NCBI RefSeq assembly: GCF_000306115.2
Contig: NZ_AKWX02000020.1
Coordinates: 868,001-932,000 of the forward strand
Reading direction: 5' to 3'
DNA: 64,000 nucleotides
From: Leptospira wolffii serovar Khorat str. Khorat-H2
GTDB lineage: Bacteria > Spirochaetota > Leptospiria > Leptospirales > Leptospiraceae
Below are positions 37,710 through 45,482 of this stretch, in pieces (position 1 is the first letter of the stretch; each line of letters begins with the position of its first letter). Under the pieces are notes generated by a model. It was not told the origin of the DNA. It worked only from the letters and a program-made list of their open reading frames with translations, and ran no database searches. Both the position numbers and the translations under genes were made by a program.

Positions 37710-39556
37710 GATTTCGAAAACCTTCTCCAAGCCAATACCGCTTCCATTAATAACCAAACGGTGAGAATAATCAGGAAGCCTCCGACTCCGGCTAACAGAT
37801 AGCTGGGCGAAGGAGAGAATAGGAAGTCGTAGAAGTTCACCACCATAGCCCAAAGGGTCGCCGACAAAACGAAGACCATGGGGATAAAGCTAATCCAGGT
37901 TTTCTTTTTAGAATATAAGAGATAAACGGTCACTACGAGTAAGGCAAGACCGGCTAGCAATTGGTTGGTCGTTCCGAATAATTTCCATAATGCAAGACCT
38001 GCGGTGGTCTTTTTACCTCCTTGGTCGATTTGCAAGAAGGCGAAGAATCCGATCGCCACGCAGGCGAGTATACTGGAAACGTATCTGTCTCCCATAACCT
38101 TTCGGATCCATTCGGATCGGAAGCTCTCCGCAATTTCTTCTATATTATATCTTAATAATCTGGTTGCGGAATCGAGGGAAGTGAGCGCAAAACTAACGAC
38201 GATTAAGGCGATGAATCCTTGCGCGAAGGATTCGCCGAATCCTAGTTGGGAGATGAATCTTCCCGTTCCGTATATATAGGCGCCGACCGAGGGCGCGAGT
38301 CCCTGGATTCCCGCCCAGGATTTATAGAAGGCGGCCCATTCTCCTGCGGATGCGAATCCTATCGTACACGCCACCACGGAAGTGAGTCCTAGTAAGGATT
38401 CTCCGATCATTCCTCCGTAGCCTATCGCTCTTGCATCCACTTCTCTGTCCAATTGCTTGGCGGTGGTGCCCGAGCTGACTAACGCATGGAAACCCGAGAC
38501 CGCTCCGCAGGCGATCGTGATGAACACGAAAGGAATGATGTCCATTCCGACACTTTCCGAACGGATAGCCTCTGCGTTGAAACTGGAAAATTCTCCGAAG
38601 ATGCTTCCCTTGAAGAAACCCAGATAGATTGCGATGATTCCTATATACAATAAGAAAGAATTAATATAATCCCGGCTTTGTAATAGTAACCAAACAGGCG
38701 TAACGGAAGCTATGAAGGCGTAAGCTAAGAGTAGAATTTTCCATACGGGAATGCTAGGAGATCGGTTCGGATCGTTCAAACCGGTCCAAGTCAGAATCGA
38801 ATCATCCATTCCCAGAACCATGACGACCAGCGTCAAAGCGACGGAGACGAAAGTCAGAGGTCCTAGGCTTGCTCCCTTTTTATAATGCAACCAACCTACG
38901 ATCACTGCGAATAACATGATCCCGACTGTAGGAATCACAGCCTCCGGAAAATTACTTCTGAGTTTAATGGGAGAAGAAGGGGTTTCCACCCGGACTTCCG
39001 TTGGATGAGTATGATCTTTTAAATTCGGTGCGGATTCCTGAACCTGAGCGACGGGGGCGGTCGGAGCGGGTTTTGCCTTGGGAGCGGAAAACATATCCGC
39101 GAGAACGATCACAAATACTCCCATAGCAAGAGCCACTAAGAAGAATATGATCGCATGGAATAGACTTCTGGCCCTAGGTCCGAGTAGATCCTGCGCGACC
39201 TGTCCTATGGACTTTCCTTGGTTTCTTACGGAAACTACCAGGGCTCCGAAATCGTGAACGCAACCCACGAAGATTCCGCCCAAGACCACCCATGCCATTG
39301 CGGGTAGCCAACCCCAGATAACTGCGACCGCCGGTCCTAGAATGGGAGCGAGTCCCGCGATCGATGCATAATGGTGGCCGAAGAGAACCGCGGGTTTTGT
39401 AGGAAGATAATCGACTCCGTCGTTGAGTTTATGAGCCGGAGTATCCCCGCTCGTATTTTTTAATTCGAAGACCGATTTTGCTAAAAATCCGGAATAGAAT
39501 TTATAACCTAGAAAATAGAGTAAGAAGCAAACAAGAACGGCGAGAAGGGGTAACAT
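37706..39556 (-). CDS. cstA: carbon starvation protein CstA (peptide/pyruvate transporter)
   Basis: The 616-residue inner-membrane protein has about 16-18 transmembrane segments and CstA landmarks: [13 protein letters not shown] at the N-terminus, [18 protein letters not shown] near residue 60, [34 protein letters not shown], and [16 protein letters not shown]. It takes up peptides or pyruvate under starvation. A periplasmic or cytosolic insert at ~158-200 is Pro/Ala-rich. Upstream the leader contains a CCCGAT...ATCGGG hairpin around 39586-39609. It is coupled to a NUDIX gene. Confidence 0.95.
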   Translation of the reverse strand: MLPLLAVLVCFLLYFLGYKFYSGFLAKSVFELKNTSGDTPAHKLNDGVDYLPTKPAVLFGHHYASIAGLAPILGPAVAVIWGWLPAMAWVVLGGIFVGCVHDFGALVVSVRNQGKSIGQVAQDLLGPRARSLFHAIIFFLVALAMGVFVIVLADMFSAPKAKPAPTAPVAQVQESAPNLKDHTHPTEVRVETPSSPIKLRSNFPEAVIPTVGIMLFAVIVGWLHYKKGASLGPLTFVSVALTLVVMVLGMDDSILTWTGLNDPNRSPSIPVWKILLLAYAFIASVTPVWLLLQSRDYINSFLLYIGIIAIYLGFFKGSIFGEFSSFNAEAIRSESVGMDIIPFVFITIACGAVSGFHALVSSGTTAKQLDREVDARAIGYGGMIGESLLGLTSVVACTIGFASAGEWAAFYKSWAGIQGLAPSVGAYIYGTGRFISQLGFGESFAQGFIALIVVSFALTSLDSATRLLRYNIEEIAESFRSEWIRKVMGDRYVSSILACVAIGFFAFLQIDQGGKKTTAGLALWKLFGTTNQLLAGLALLVVTVYLLYSKKKTWISFIPMVFVLSATLWAMVVNFYDFLFSPSPSYLLAGVGGFLIILTVWLLMEAVLAWRRFSKS

Positions 39557-39661
39557 GGGGGAAAAGTCCTGTTTTAGCCGGTCCCGATCAAATCTTTTTT
39601 ATCGGGAAAAGGAATGGACAAACTCGATCTAAGCGGGAGGGTCTAAAGAAAGGATCCACCT

Positions 39662-40576
39662 TTGAACGCTCGCAGTTACGACCAAGTCAGATCTTCTATC
39701 GAAGACGTAATTTTCGAAATACAATCCTCAAGTACGGATTGCGAGTGGTTTATCTCCGCGGAAAAGCTTATCGAAATTTTGCAGCTCCGAAGGGAGGATT
39801 ATTTCAAGATTCTGTATTCTCTAAGAGGGGAAGCGGAATATAGTTCCAAGGGTTCCCACGGTTTCAGCCAAGACAGGGGTGATAAGCTCATCCTACTTTT
39901 GGAGAAAATCTTCAAAATCGAAGGAATAGAAGCGGAATTTGCGAGAGCGGGAGTTTATTTCGACGATATCTATCTGGACGAGTTACGTATTTTCTTACGA
40001 GAAATCATTCTCTCCAAGCTGGAAAAGCACGAGCTGGACAAGGATCTATTATTACTTCTCATTTCCTCCACGAAAAAATTCGAGGACGCGTTCGATTCCT
40101 ATTTCGACGATAAATTCGATATCGCAAGACTGGCAGATAACGGTATCGCGGAATATCTGGAGTTAAAGTCCTTTTCTCCCGATTTCGGTGCGGACGTTTT
40201 CCTAAGAAACTATTTCTTCCAGATTCTGAATACGAAGCTTTTTCCTTTGCGGCAGATCACTTCCGAATACAGGGATCGGGCTTACTACGAGATTTTCGGA
40301 AAATTCCGCCAAGAAGAGAGGGAGAAATCGAAACGCAAGAAGGCCGGATTCGCCGGTAAGAAATTTCGATCCGGTGCGGTTTACTTCGAGGACCAGGAGA
40401 CCAGGGAGCATCGGGAATTTCTGGGATTGTCGGAAGATTATAGCAAAGCTGACTTGAGGAACAAATACAAAGAACTTATCAAGAAATACCATCCCGACGT
40501 AAACAAGGAAGGCTTGGAGATGACCCAACGAATCATCGCTTCCTATAATTTTCTGGTCATGAAAGACGCTCGTTAA
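39662..40576 (+). CDS. protein with C-terminal J domain
   Basis: The 304-residue cytosolic protein has a long N-terminal helical region of unknown type and a C-terminal J-domain from about residue 245: FLGLSEDYSKADLRNKYKELIKKYHPDVN, including the HPD tripeptide. There is no Gly/Phe or zinc-finger region, so it is a type III J protein that would recruit DnaK to a specific client. The start is TTG (no ATG fits). It is divergent from cstA across 105 bp. Confidence 0.85.
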   Translation: MNARSYDQVRSSIEDVIFEIQSSSTDCEWFISAEKLIEILQLRREDYFKILYSLRGEAEYSSKGSHGFSQDRGDKLILLLEKIFKIEGIEAEFARAGVYFDDIYLDELRIFLREIILSKLEKHELDKDLLLLLISSTKKFEDAFDSYFDDKFDIARLADNGIAEYLELKSFSPDFGADVFLRNYFFQILNTKLFPLRQITSEYRDRAYYEIFGKFRQEEREKSKRKKAGFAGKKFRSGAVYFEDQETREHREFLGLSEDYSKADLRNKYKELIKKYHPDVNKEGLEMTQRIIASYNFLVMKDAR

Positions 40577-40610
40577 GACCTCTCGATCGGTCTATTCTTC
40601 TCAAGAAAAA

Positions 40611-41066
40611 CTAACGCTGTATTTTGGGAAGATTCTTCCATTGTGCGTCCGCCTTGGAGATATTTCCCGGGATATCCCTTTCCCAAAAACCGTTTACTTT
40701 TTCGTTATAGTTTAGATAGAGTTTTCCGTTCACGATTTTCCAAGCCTTTGGATCGATTTCGTACGTTTCTCCGTCTCTCATCGCGTATGCGCAGTACCCT
40801 CCGTACTGCGGGGCAAATCCTTCGGGGTTCTTACGGAAAGCTTCCAGATTTTTCTTCGAGGAGAATTTCCAGTCCGCTCCTTTCCAATGCAGTTTGAAAT
40901 CCTCTTTACCGGCTTTCGGCGCCGAATCCAAAAAATACGCCACCGGATCGTATCCTCGGATGGCGGTTCTACCGTCGTCTTTAAATACCGGATCCGCTAA
41001 TTGTCGTCCGGAGCAATCGATTACGAATAAAACGAAAAGAAAGAAGAAAAAATACGACTTGTTCAT
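40611..41066 (-). CDS. YHS-domain lipoprotein
   Basis: The 151-residue protein begins MNKSYFFFFLFVLFVIDC, a lipoprotein signal with Cys18. The YHS region is complete: AIRGYDPVAYFLDSAPKAG, HWKGADWKFSSKKNLEAF, PEGFAPQYGGYCAYA and NGKLYLNYNEKVNGFW. YHS domains occur in metal-related proteins, and this ~150-residue exported form is common in proteobacteria and spirochaetes. It is divergent from the MNIO gene starting 56 bp away, so it shares that intergenic control region, and it may belong to the same metal-handling function. Confidence 0.9.
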   Translation of the reverse strand: MNKSYFFFFLFVLFVIDCSGRQLADPVFKDDGRTAIRGYDPVAYFLDSAPKAGKEDFKLHWKGADWKFSSKKNLEAFRKNPEGFAPQYGGYCAYAMRDGETYEIDPKAWKIVNGKLYLNYNEKVNGFWERDIPGNISKADAQWKNLPKIQR

Positions 41067-41122
41067 GTATCCAAATTCGTATTCCATCGAAATTAGTTAC
41101 AGGTTCGGGAAACGGAAATACA

Positions 41123-41938
41123 TTGTCTAAGATCGGGATCGGACTACGAAGAGAACATTACGCCTATTTGAGAGAAGGCGGAAAAGTGCGCGCAGGCTGG
41201 TTCGAGGCGATCACCGAAAATTATATGGATAGCAAGGGAAAGCCTTTGGAGATGCTCGAATTTATTCGAGCCGACCATCCGATCGCATTGCACGGAGTTT
41301 CCCTTTCCGTATTGGGAGAAAAATTTCCCGACGACAAATACCTTAAAAACTGGAAAGAATTGATCGAAAGGATCCAGCCGTTTCTAGTTTCCGATCATCT
41401 GTGTTGGACGGAAAGCGGAGATGCGCATTTGCACGATCTACTCCCTTTTCCTTTTACCCGGGAATTTTTGGATTTTGCCTCGGATCGCGTAGACAGGATA
41501 CAGAATATCCTGGGGCGACAGATACTATTGGAGAACGTATCCACATATTTGAGATTCAAGAACGATAGCATGTCAGAATGGGACTTTCTGGGAGAATTGT
41601 CCCGTAGGAGCGGATGCGGAATTCTATTAGATATAAATAATATATATGTAAATTCGGTAAATCACGGATTCCCTGCGGAAGTATATCTGGATTCCGTTCC
41701 TTGGGAAAACGTAAAACAGATCCATGTCGCAGGTTATACGGATACCGGAGATTTTTTATTCGATACTCACTCTCGTCCTGTTTCCGAGGGAGTCTGGAAA
41801 TTGGCTGCACGCTTTTCTTCGAAACTACGGGATCTACCGATCCTTCTTGAGTGGGACGACGAGATTCCTAGTTTCAGAGAGGTAGAAGAGGAAGCGTTCA
41901 AGATGAATAAAATCCTTAATGCGGAAAATCGGTTATGA
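41123..41938 (+). CDS. bufB: MNIO (DUF692) multinuclear iron RiPP-modifying enzyme, BufB-like
   Basis: The 271-residue TIM-barrel protein has the full set of MNIO metal-site blocks: HGVSLS (His57), SDHLCW (Asp91-His92), LLENVS (Glu137-Asn138), LLDINNIYVNS (Asp170, Asn173), HVAGY (His201), DTHSRPV (Asp214, His216) and LLEWD (Glu243). Members bind two or three Fe ions and oxidatively modify Cys residues of precursor peptides (MbnB, TglH, HvfB, BufB). The start is TTG. It overlaps its partner gene by ATGA, and a Cys-rich secreted peptide gene ends tail-to-tail just beyond, indicating a bufferin-type system. Assignment to the BufB branch rests on that context. Confidence 0.9.
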   Translation: MSKIGIGLRREHYAYLREGGKVRAGWFEAITENYMDSKGKPLEMLEFIRADHPIALHGVSLSVLGEKFPDDKYLKNWKELIERIQPFLVSDHLCWTESGDAHLHDLLPFPFTREFLDFASDRVDRIQNILGRQILLENVSTYLRFKNDSMSEWDFLGELSRRSGCGILLDINNIYVNSVNHGFPAEVYLDSVPWENVKQIHVAGYTDTGDFLFDTHSRPVSEGVWKLAARFSSKLRDLPILLEWDDEIPSFREVEEEAFKMNKILNAENRL

Positions 41939-42693
41939 ATCCGAACGAATTCCGCAAAGAATTTTCGGAATCGATTCGAGGAGATTCCTTCTCGCCGATC
42001 TTGGAATCTTTGATCCTGCCGGGAGGATCCCTGAATACGCTCCAAGCATTAAAAGTTTATAAAGAAGGTTATTTGGCTCGCCTCATCCAAGCTTTAGGAG
42101 AAAAATTTGAAACGGTGTGGAGAATTTTAGGAGACGATGGATTTTTCGAGGTATGCTCCGAATATATTCTAAGATTTCCTTCTCGAACCTATAATTTATC
42201 CGATTACGGCGAGCGTTTTCCTTTCTTTCTAAAAGAGAGATTCGAGGAGCATGCTTTTATATCGGAGATAGCGGATTTGGAACTCAAGCTCTCTGAAATC
42301 TTTCATTTGAGCAAGAATGAAAGATTCGAATTGCAAAACGCGTTCCATGAAGCTAACCCTGAAGATTTGCGCTTAGAGTTCCATGAGTCCTTGCAGTTTT
42401 TGAAGTATGCACATAAGATTCTTCCTCTCTGGAAAAACAGAAAGTCGGAAGAAAGCGGGGGACTTCCGGTTTACGAAACTCAATTTGTTCTGATCGGAAA
42501 AGAAGGGAACGATTTACTGGTCCGGGAAATAGGAGAATGGGATTGGAAATTCGGAAGGGAATTATCGAAAGGAAGTTCAGTTTTGGAAGCGGTCGAATCG
42601 TCCGGAAATCCTCCGAATGGAATACAATCCGTTTCCGAATTCCTTTCCGGACTGACTCGGGCTTCTCTTATAAGAGGGATTAAGATTTCTTAA
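41935..42693 (+). CDS. bufC: DUF2063 HvfC/BufC-like MNIO partner protein
   Basis: The 252-residue protein has the N-terminal DUF2063 (HvfC/BufC) helical domain: LQALKVYKEGYLARLIQALGEKF near residue 36 and YILRFPSRTYNLSDYGERFP near residue 76, followed by a C-terminal domain ending EFLSGLTRASLIRG. In characterised MNIO systems this partner acts as a RiPP-recognition/delivery subunit that brings the precursor to the enzyme. It is translationally coupled to the MNIO gene (ATGA). Its 3' end overlaps the 3' end of the antisense Cys-rich peptide gene by 14 bp. Confidence 0.88.
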   Translation: MNPNEFRKEFSESIRGDSFSPILESLILPGGSLNTLQALKVYKEGYLARLIQALGEKFETVWRILGDDGFFEVCSEYILRFPSRTYNLSDYGERFPFFLKERFEEHAFISEIADLELKLSEIFHLSKNERFELQNAFHEANPEDLRLEFHESLQFLKYAHKILPLWKNRKSEESGGLPVYETQFVLIGKEGNDLLVREIGEWDWKFGRELSKGSSVLEAVESSGNPPNGIQSVSEFLSGLTRASLIRGIKIS

Positions 42694-42943
42694 AATTCCC
42701 TTTCTTAGAATCGCAGTCTTTTTTGGTCATCGAAATCCATCCTTGGCCCTTGCAGGAATTTTTTCCCGCGCAAGAATGGCCTTTTCCACCGCAGTCTCCG
42801 GTTCCTTTGCAGGAGTTAATGCCGTGACATTCTCCTTTGGAGGAGTCTTCGGATGGAGCGGTCTTGTTTTCGGCAATAGCTCCCGTTGCGAAAAGGCCCG
42901 TTAAAGCGGCTCCGATGATTAGGTTTTTGGTAACTTCGTTCAT
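42680..42943 (-). CDS. bufA2: BufA2-like Cys-rich secreted metallophore precursor
   Basis: The 87-residue peptide has a Sec signal (residues 1-24, cleaved at AIA|E). The ~63-residue mature part contains six cysteines at 39, 45, 51, 58, 64 and 77, in two similar halves: CHGINSCKGTGDC and CAGKNSCKGQGW, then KKDC. This CxGxNSCKG pattern fits the bufferin BufA2 family, whose Cys are modified by BufB/BufC and which bind copper or other metals in the periplasm. The ATG at 42943 has GAGGG five bases upstream; the in-frame TTG four codons earlier is rejected. It is antisense and convergent to its likely maturation genes. Confidence 0.85.
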   Translation of the reverse strand: MNEVTKNLIIGAALTGLFATGAIAENKTAPSEDSSKGECHGINSCKGTGDCGGKGHSCAGKNSCKGQGWISMTKKDCDSKKGNFKKS

Positions 42944-42996
42944 TGCGTCCCTCAAAATTCGTATCGATCCGGAAAGGATCCGAAACGAATTCGATA

Positions 42997-43012
42997 AACC
43001 TAAATCTAGGTT
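42997..43012. promoter_or_regulatory. candidate operator upstream of the BufA2-like gene
   Basis: AACCTA (42997-43002) and TAGGTT (43007-43012) are perfect 6-bp arms around AATC, 54 bp before the peptide's start codon on the reverse strand. A TTGTTT hexamer 17 bp from TAGGTT leaves the dyad in the position where metal-responsive MerR-type or repressor operators often lie. No regulator gene is adjacent. This is a candidate only. Confidence 0.35.
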
Positions 43013-43066
43013 ACGCTGGAAACAAACATTTTTTGGAAGATAAGATAAGTAAAATGGAAAAGCGAG

Positions 43067-43088
43067 CCCGAGGCCGAAAGACCTCGGG
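43067..43088 (-). terminator. stem-loop after yceI-like gene
   Basis: CCCGAGG (43067-43073) and CCTCGGG (43082-43088) form a 7-bp GC stem with an 8-nt loop, 15 bp downstream of the YceI stop on the reverse strand, followed on that strand by CTCGCTTTT. It separates the YceI transcript from the peptide gene's promoter region. Confidence 0.65.
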
Positions 43089-43103
43089 GTTTGAGAGAAG
43101 GGA

Positions 43104-43703
43104 TTACTTCGCCGGAGCTGCGGGAACCGCTTGTCCTTCGATTTGGATCGTAACTTCTTCTCCTACTAGAACTCCGCCGGTTTCGAGGGTTTTGTTCCAG
43201 GTAAGTCCGAAATCGGTTCTTTTGATTTTGGTTTCTGCTTCGAAAGCTAGTTTTTGATTTCCCCACGGGTCTTTAGCGGATCCGAGGAATTTTACGTTAA
43301 GAACTACGGGCTTGGTCACGCCTTTGATCGTTAGGTCGCCTTTGACTTTGGAAACTCCGCCTTTCTTAATGTCCGCATTGGCCACTTTGAAAGTCAGTTC
43401 GGGGTATTTATCCACGTCGAAGAAGTCGCCTTTTTTCAAGTGAGCGTCTCTGTCGGAGTCGTTGGTATTGATGGAAGATGCTTTAATGGTCACATCCAGT
43501 CCGGTCAATGCGTTCGTTTTTTCGTCAAAGCCGAATTTACCGCTGAATTCTTTGAAATTTCCGTTCACATTCGCGATCGCCAAATGCTTTACTTTAAATC
43601 CAACGCCGGTGTGGGAAGAGTCGATTTTGTAATCTCCTGCTTGAAGACTTCCTAGAGCGAATAGCACTAGAAGGCCTGAAACGAGTAGGGTTTTATTTTT
43701 CAC
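43104..43703 (-). CDS. YceI family periplasmic lipid-binding protein
   Basis: The 199-residue protein has a signal peptide (MKNKTLLVSGLLVLFALGSLQAG) and the YceI lipocalin-like barrel: YKIDSSHTGVGFKVKHLAIANVNGNFKEFSG, IKASSINTNDSDRDAHLKKGDFFDVDKYPELTF, GDLTIKGVTKPVVL and GLTWNK. The family binds isoprenoid-type lipids in the periplasm. The start is GTG, with AGGAG upstream. A 19-bp dyad at 43750-43768 lies about 50 bp before it. It is upstream of, and on the same strand as, the BufA2-like gene but separated by a terminator. Confidence 0.93.
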   Translation of the reverse strand: MKNKTLLVSGLLVLFALGSLQAGDYKIDSSHTGVGFKVKHLAIANVNGNFKEFSGKFGFDEKTNALTGLDVTIKASSINTNDSDRDAHLKKGDFFDVDKYPELTFKVANADIKKGGVSKVKGDLTIKGVTKPVVLNVKFLGSAKDPWGNQKLAFEAETKIKRTDFGLTWNKTLETGGVLVGEEVTIQIEGQAVPAAPAK

Positions 43704-43749
43704 TGGGAAATTGCTCCTAAGTTATTATTCTTTTAGACAAGATTCCGGG

Positions 43750-43768
43750 TGTAATGTTAGTAATTACA
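43750..43768. promoter_or_regulatory. candidate operator upstream of the YceI gene
   Basis: TGTAAT and ATTACA arms frame a 7-bp centre, giving a 19-bp AT-rich dyad similar in size to Fur/PerR-type boxes. It is located in the 201-bp divergent region between yceI and a membrane-protein gene, closer to yceI. No regulator is known from this window. Confidence 0.35.
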
Positions 43769-43904
43769 AGTAAATTAACGGAAAAAATCGCAAAACCTCT
43801 CGGGTTCTTTCCGTTTGATTTTCCAGTAGGGCAATGGATTATGACAAGGCAAATCACCGAACGGATTTTAAAATGGATCCGATTCTCGCATTCGGAAGGC
43901 AGGA

Positions 43905-45482
43905 ATGAAAATTTCGAAAAATCTGCGTAATCTATTCGGATGGATCGGAATTTTATTCTGCTTAATATTAGTTTTTATCCTAACGCGTCCTAAATATTCC
44001 ACCTTCGAAGACGCCCAATTAAAATCCCTGCAGGCGTACGGTTTGCTTTCCTCCGCTCTCTCTTCGGAAGCTCTTCCTTATCCCGGAGAAAGTCTGGATC
44101 CGAAACTGGATTTCTTTCCTCTAGAAAATCATATTTTTATTCAAGGTAAGCCGATCGGAGTTTTTCCTATCGCTTTGGCTTATATAGCCGTTCCTATTCT
44201 TTATCTTTTCGGTTTCGGCGGGCTTCCTTATATCAGCTTAGCCGGACTGGTTTTTATTCTTTGGCAATTACGTAGATTTTGGAATTTTTCCAATTCCTTT
44301 CTGGTAATCGGCCTTTTGGGCACTTACTTGTTTTCTTTAGCAGTGGAATATTCGGAAATTACGATTTTCCTTTCCTTGCTTTCCTTGAGCATTCTATTCC
44401 TTTTCCGTAGGAAATATCTATATTCTGGACTCTTCGTGGGAGCTTCCGTATGGTTTAGGCACGAGGGGATTTTATACGCCGCGTCGACGCTTTTATCGAT
44501 ATGGATACTGGAGGGTTTTCCTCCTTTTCCTAAATCTAAAAGAAAGTTGGATTCGAACACATTCAAGTTCCTTTACGGATTTCTGATATTGTTCCTCGCC
44601 TTCTTATTATTCAATTGGATACGGTATTCCGAACCTATGGGGCCTAGATTTTCCGCGAATTTCGGCCAGGATGCGGTTATGCGATCCATGCCTAGATTCT
44701 ATTTGGTAATAGGCTTCCTTTTTCTTAATTGGAAGAATAACCCTTTTTTGATCGGATTCTTCCTGTATATGCCATTCGCTCTTTACGTGCTCGGTTCCTA
44801 TATTCGGTCTTTCGGAAGACTTTCGGAAAGGAGAAAGGCCTTAATACTAAGTACGATTCTATTTCTATTTATGGTTGTCTTTACGGCGCCTAATACGGGA
44901 GGAATCGATTTCGGTCCCCGTTATCTGTCGCCCGCGATCCTACCTGTACTCTTACTTTCCAGATGGTTATGGATCAGAAAATTCTCAAGGCTTAAGAAGA
45001 ATGCGGTGAAATTCCTATATTCCCTGTCTTTTGCGATTCCGATTTTACTTACTGTTTTAGGCGTCGCTACCCTGATCGCAGGCAGAAAGGAAAACGAAAC
45101 GATTTTGAATCATCTTCGGAATCTGAACGTAGACGTTTACGTCTTTCATAACCAATCGGTCGTCTTTTTTTTGGAAAGGGATTACGTTCTCAAAAAAGTA
45201 TTTTGTTCTCCTACGGAGTCCGGAATTTACGAATTGTTGGATAGAATTCGTAAAGAAGGTAAGGAGACTACTAGGGTCGCATTCGTTCAATTTAAGGACG
45301 ATCCCATTACCGCTTACAAGCTGGAGACTCCCAGAAAGGATCCTCTGACTGGATCTATGATCCGACCCAAGCCTTGGAATAAGGAGACGCTGGATCGGGG
45401 ATTATCCGGGAGAATGAGCGATCTGAAATTCTCTCCTTATAAATTATTCGATATTTGGGTCGGTTCGATTTCGGAAAAATGA
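43905..45482 (+). CDS. polytopic GT-C-like membrane protein (paralogue 1)
   Basis: The 525-residue protein has about 10-11 transmembrane segments and a ~110-residue C-terminal soluble tail. Blocks such as LKSLQAYGLLSS, LENHIFIQGKPIGVFPIALAY, VWFRHEGILYA and DFGPRYLSPAILPVLLLSRW recall dolichyl-phosphate-mannose or PMT-type GT-C enzymes and O-antigen-type transferases. It shares the same architecture and motifs (IGPRY/FGPRYLS, first-loop Asp-Pro-x-x-D/Y-x-F) with the next gene, so they are tandem paralogues, coupled by ATGA. The substrate is unknown; a GT2 dolichol-phosphate-mannose-synthase-like gene lies next to the pair. Confidence 0.7.
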   Translation: MKISKNLRNLFGWIGILFCLILVFILTRPKYSTFEDAQLKSLQAYGLLSSALSSEALPYPGESLDPKLDFFPLENHIFIQGKPIGVFPIALAYIAVPILYLFGFGGLPYISLAGLVFILWQLRRFWNFSNSFLVIGLLGTYLFSLAVEYSEITIFLSLLSLSILFLFRRKYLYSGLFVGASVWFRHEGILYAASTLLSIWILEGFPPFPKSKRKLDSNTFKFLYGFLILFLAFLLFNWIRYSEPMGPRFSANFGQDAVMRSMPRFYLVIGFLFLNWKNNPFLIGFFLYMPFALYVLGSYIRSFGRLSERRKALILSTILFLFMVVFTAPNTGGIDFGPRYLSPAILPVLLLSRWLWIRKFSRLKKNAVKFLYSLSFAIPILLTVLGVATLIAGRKENETILNHLRNLNVDVYVFHNQSVVFFLERDYVLKKVFCSPTESGIYELLDRIRKEGKETTRVAFVQFKDDPITAYKLETPRKDPLTGSMIRPKPWNKETLDRGLSGRMSDLKFSPYKLFDIWVGSISEK

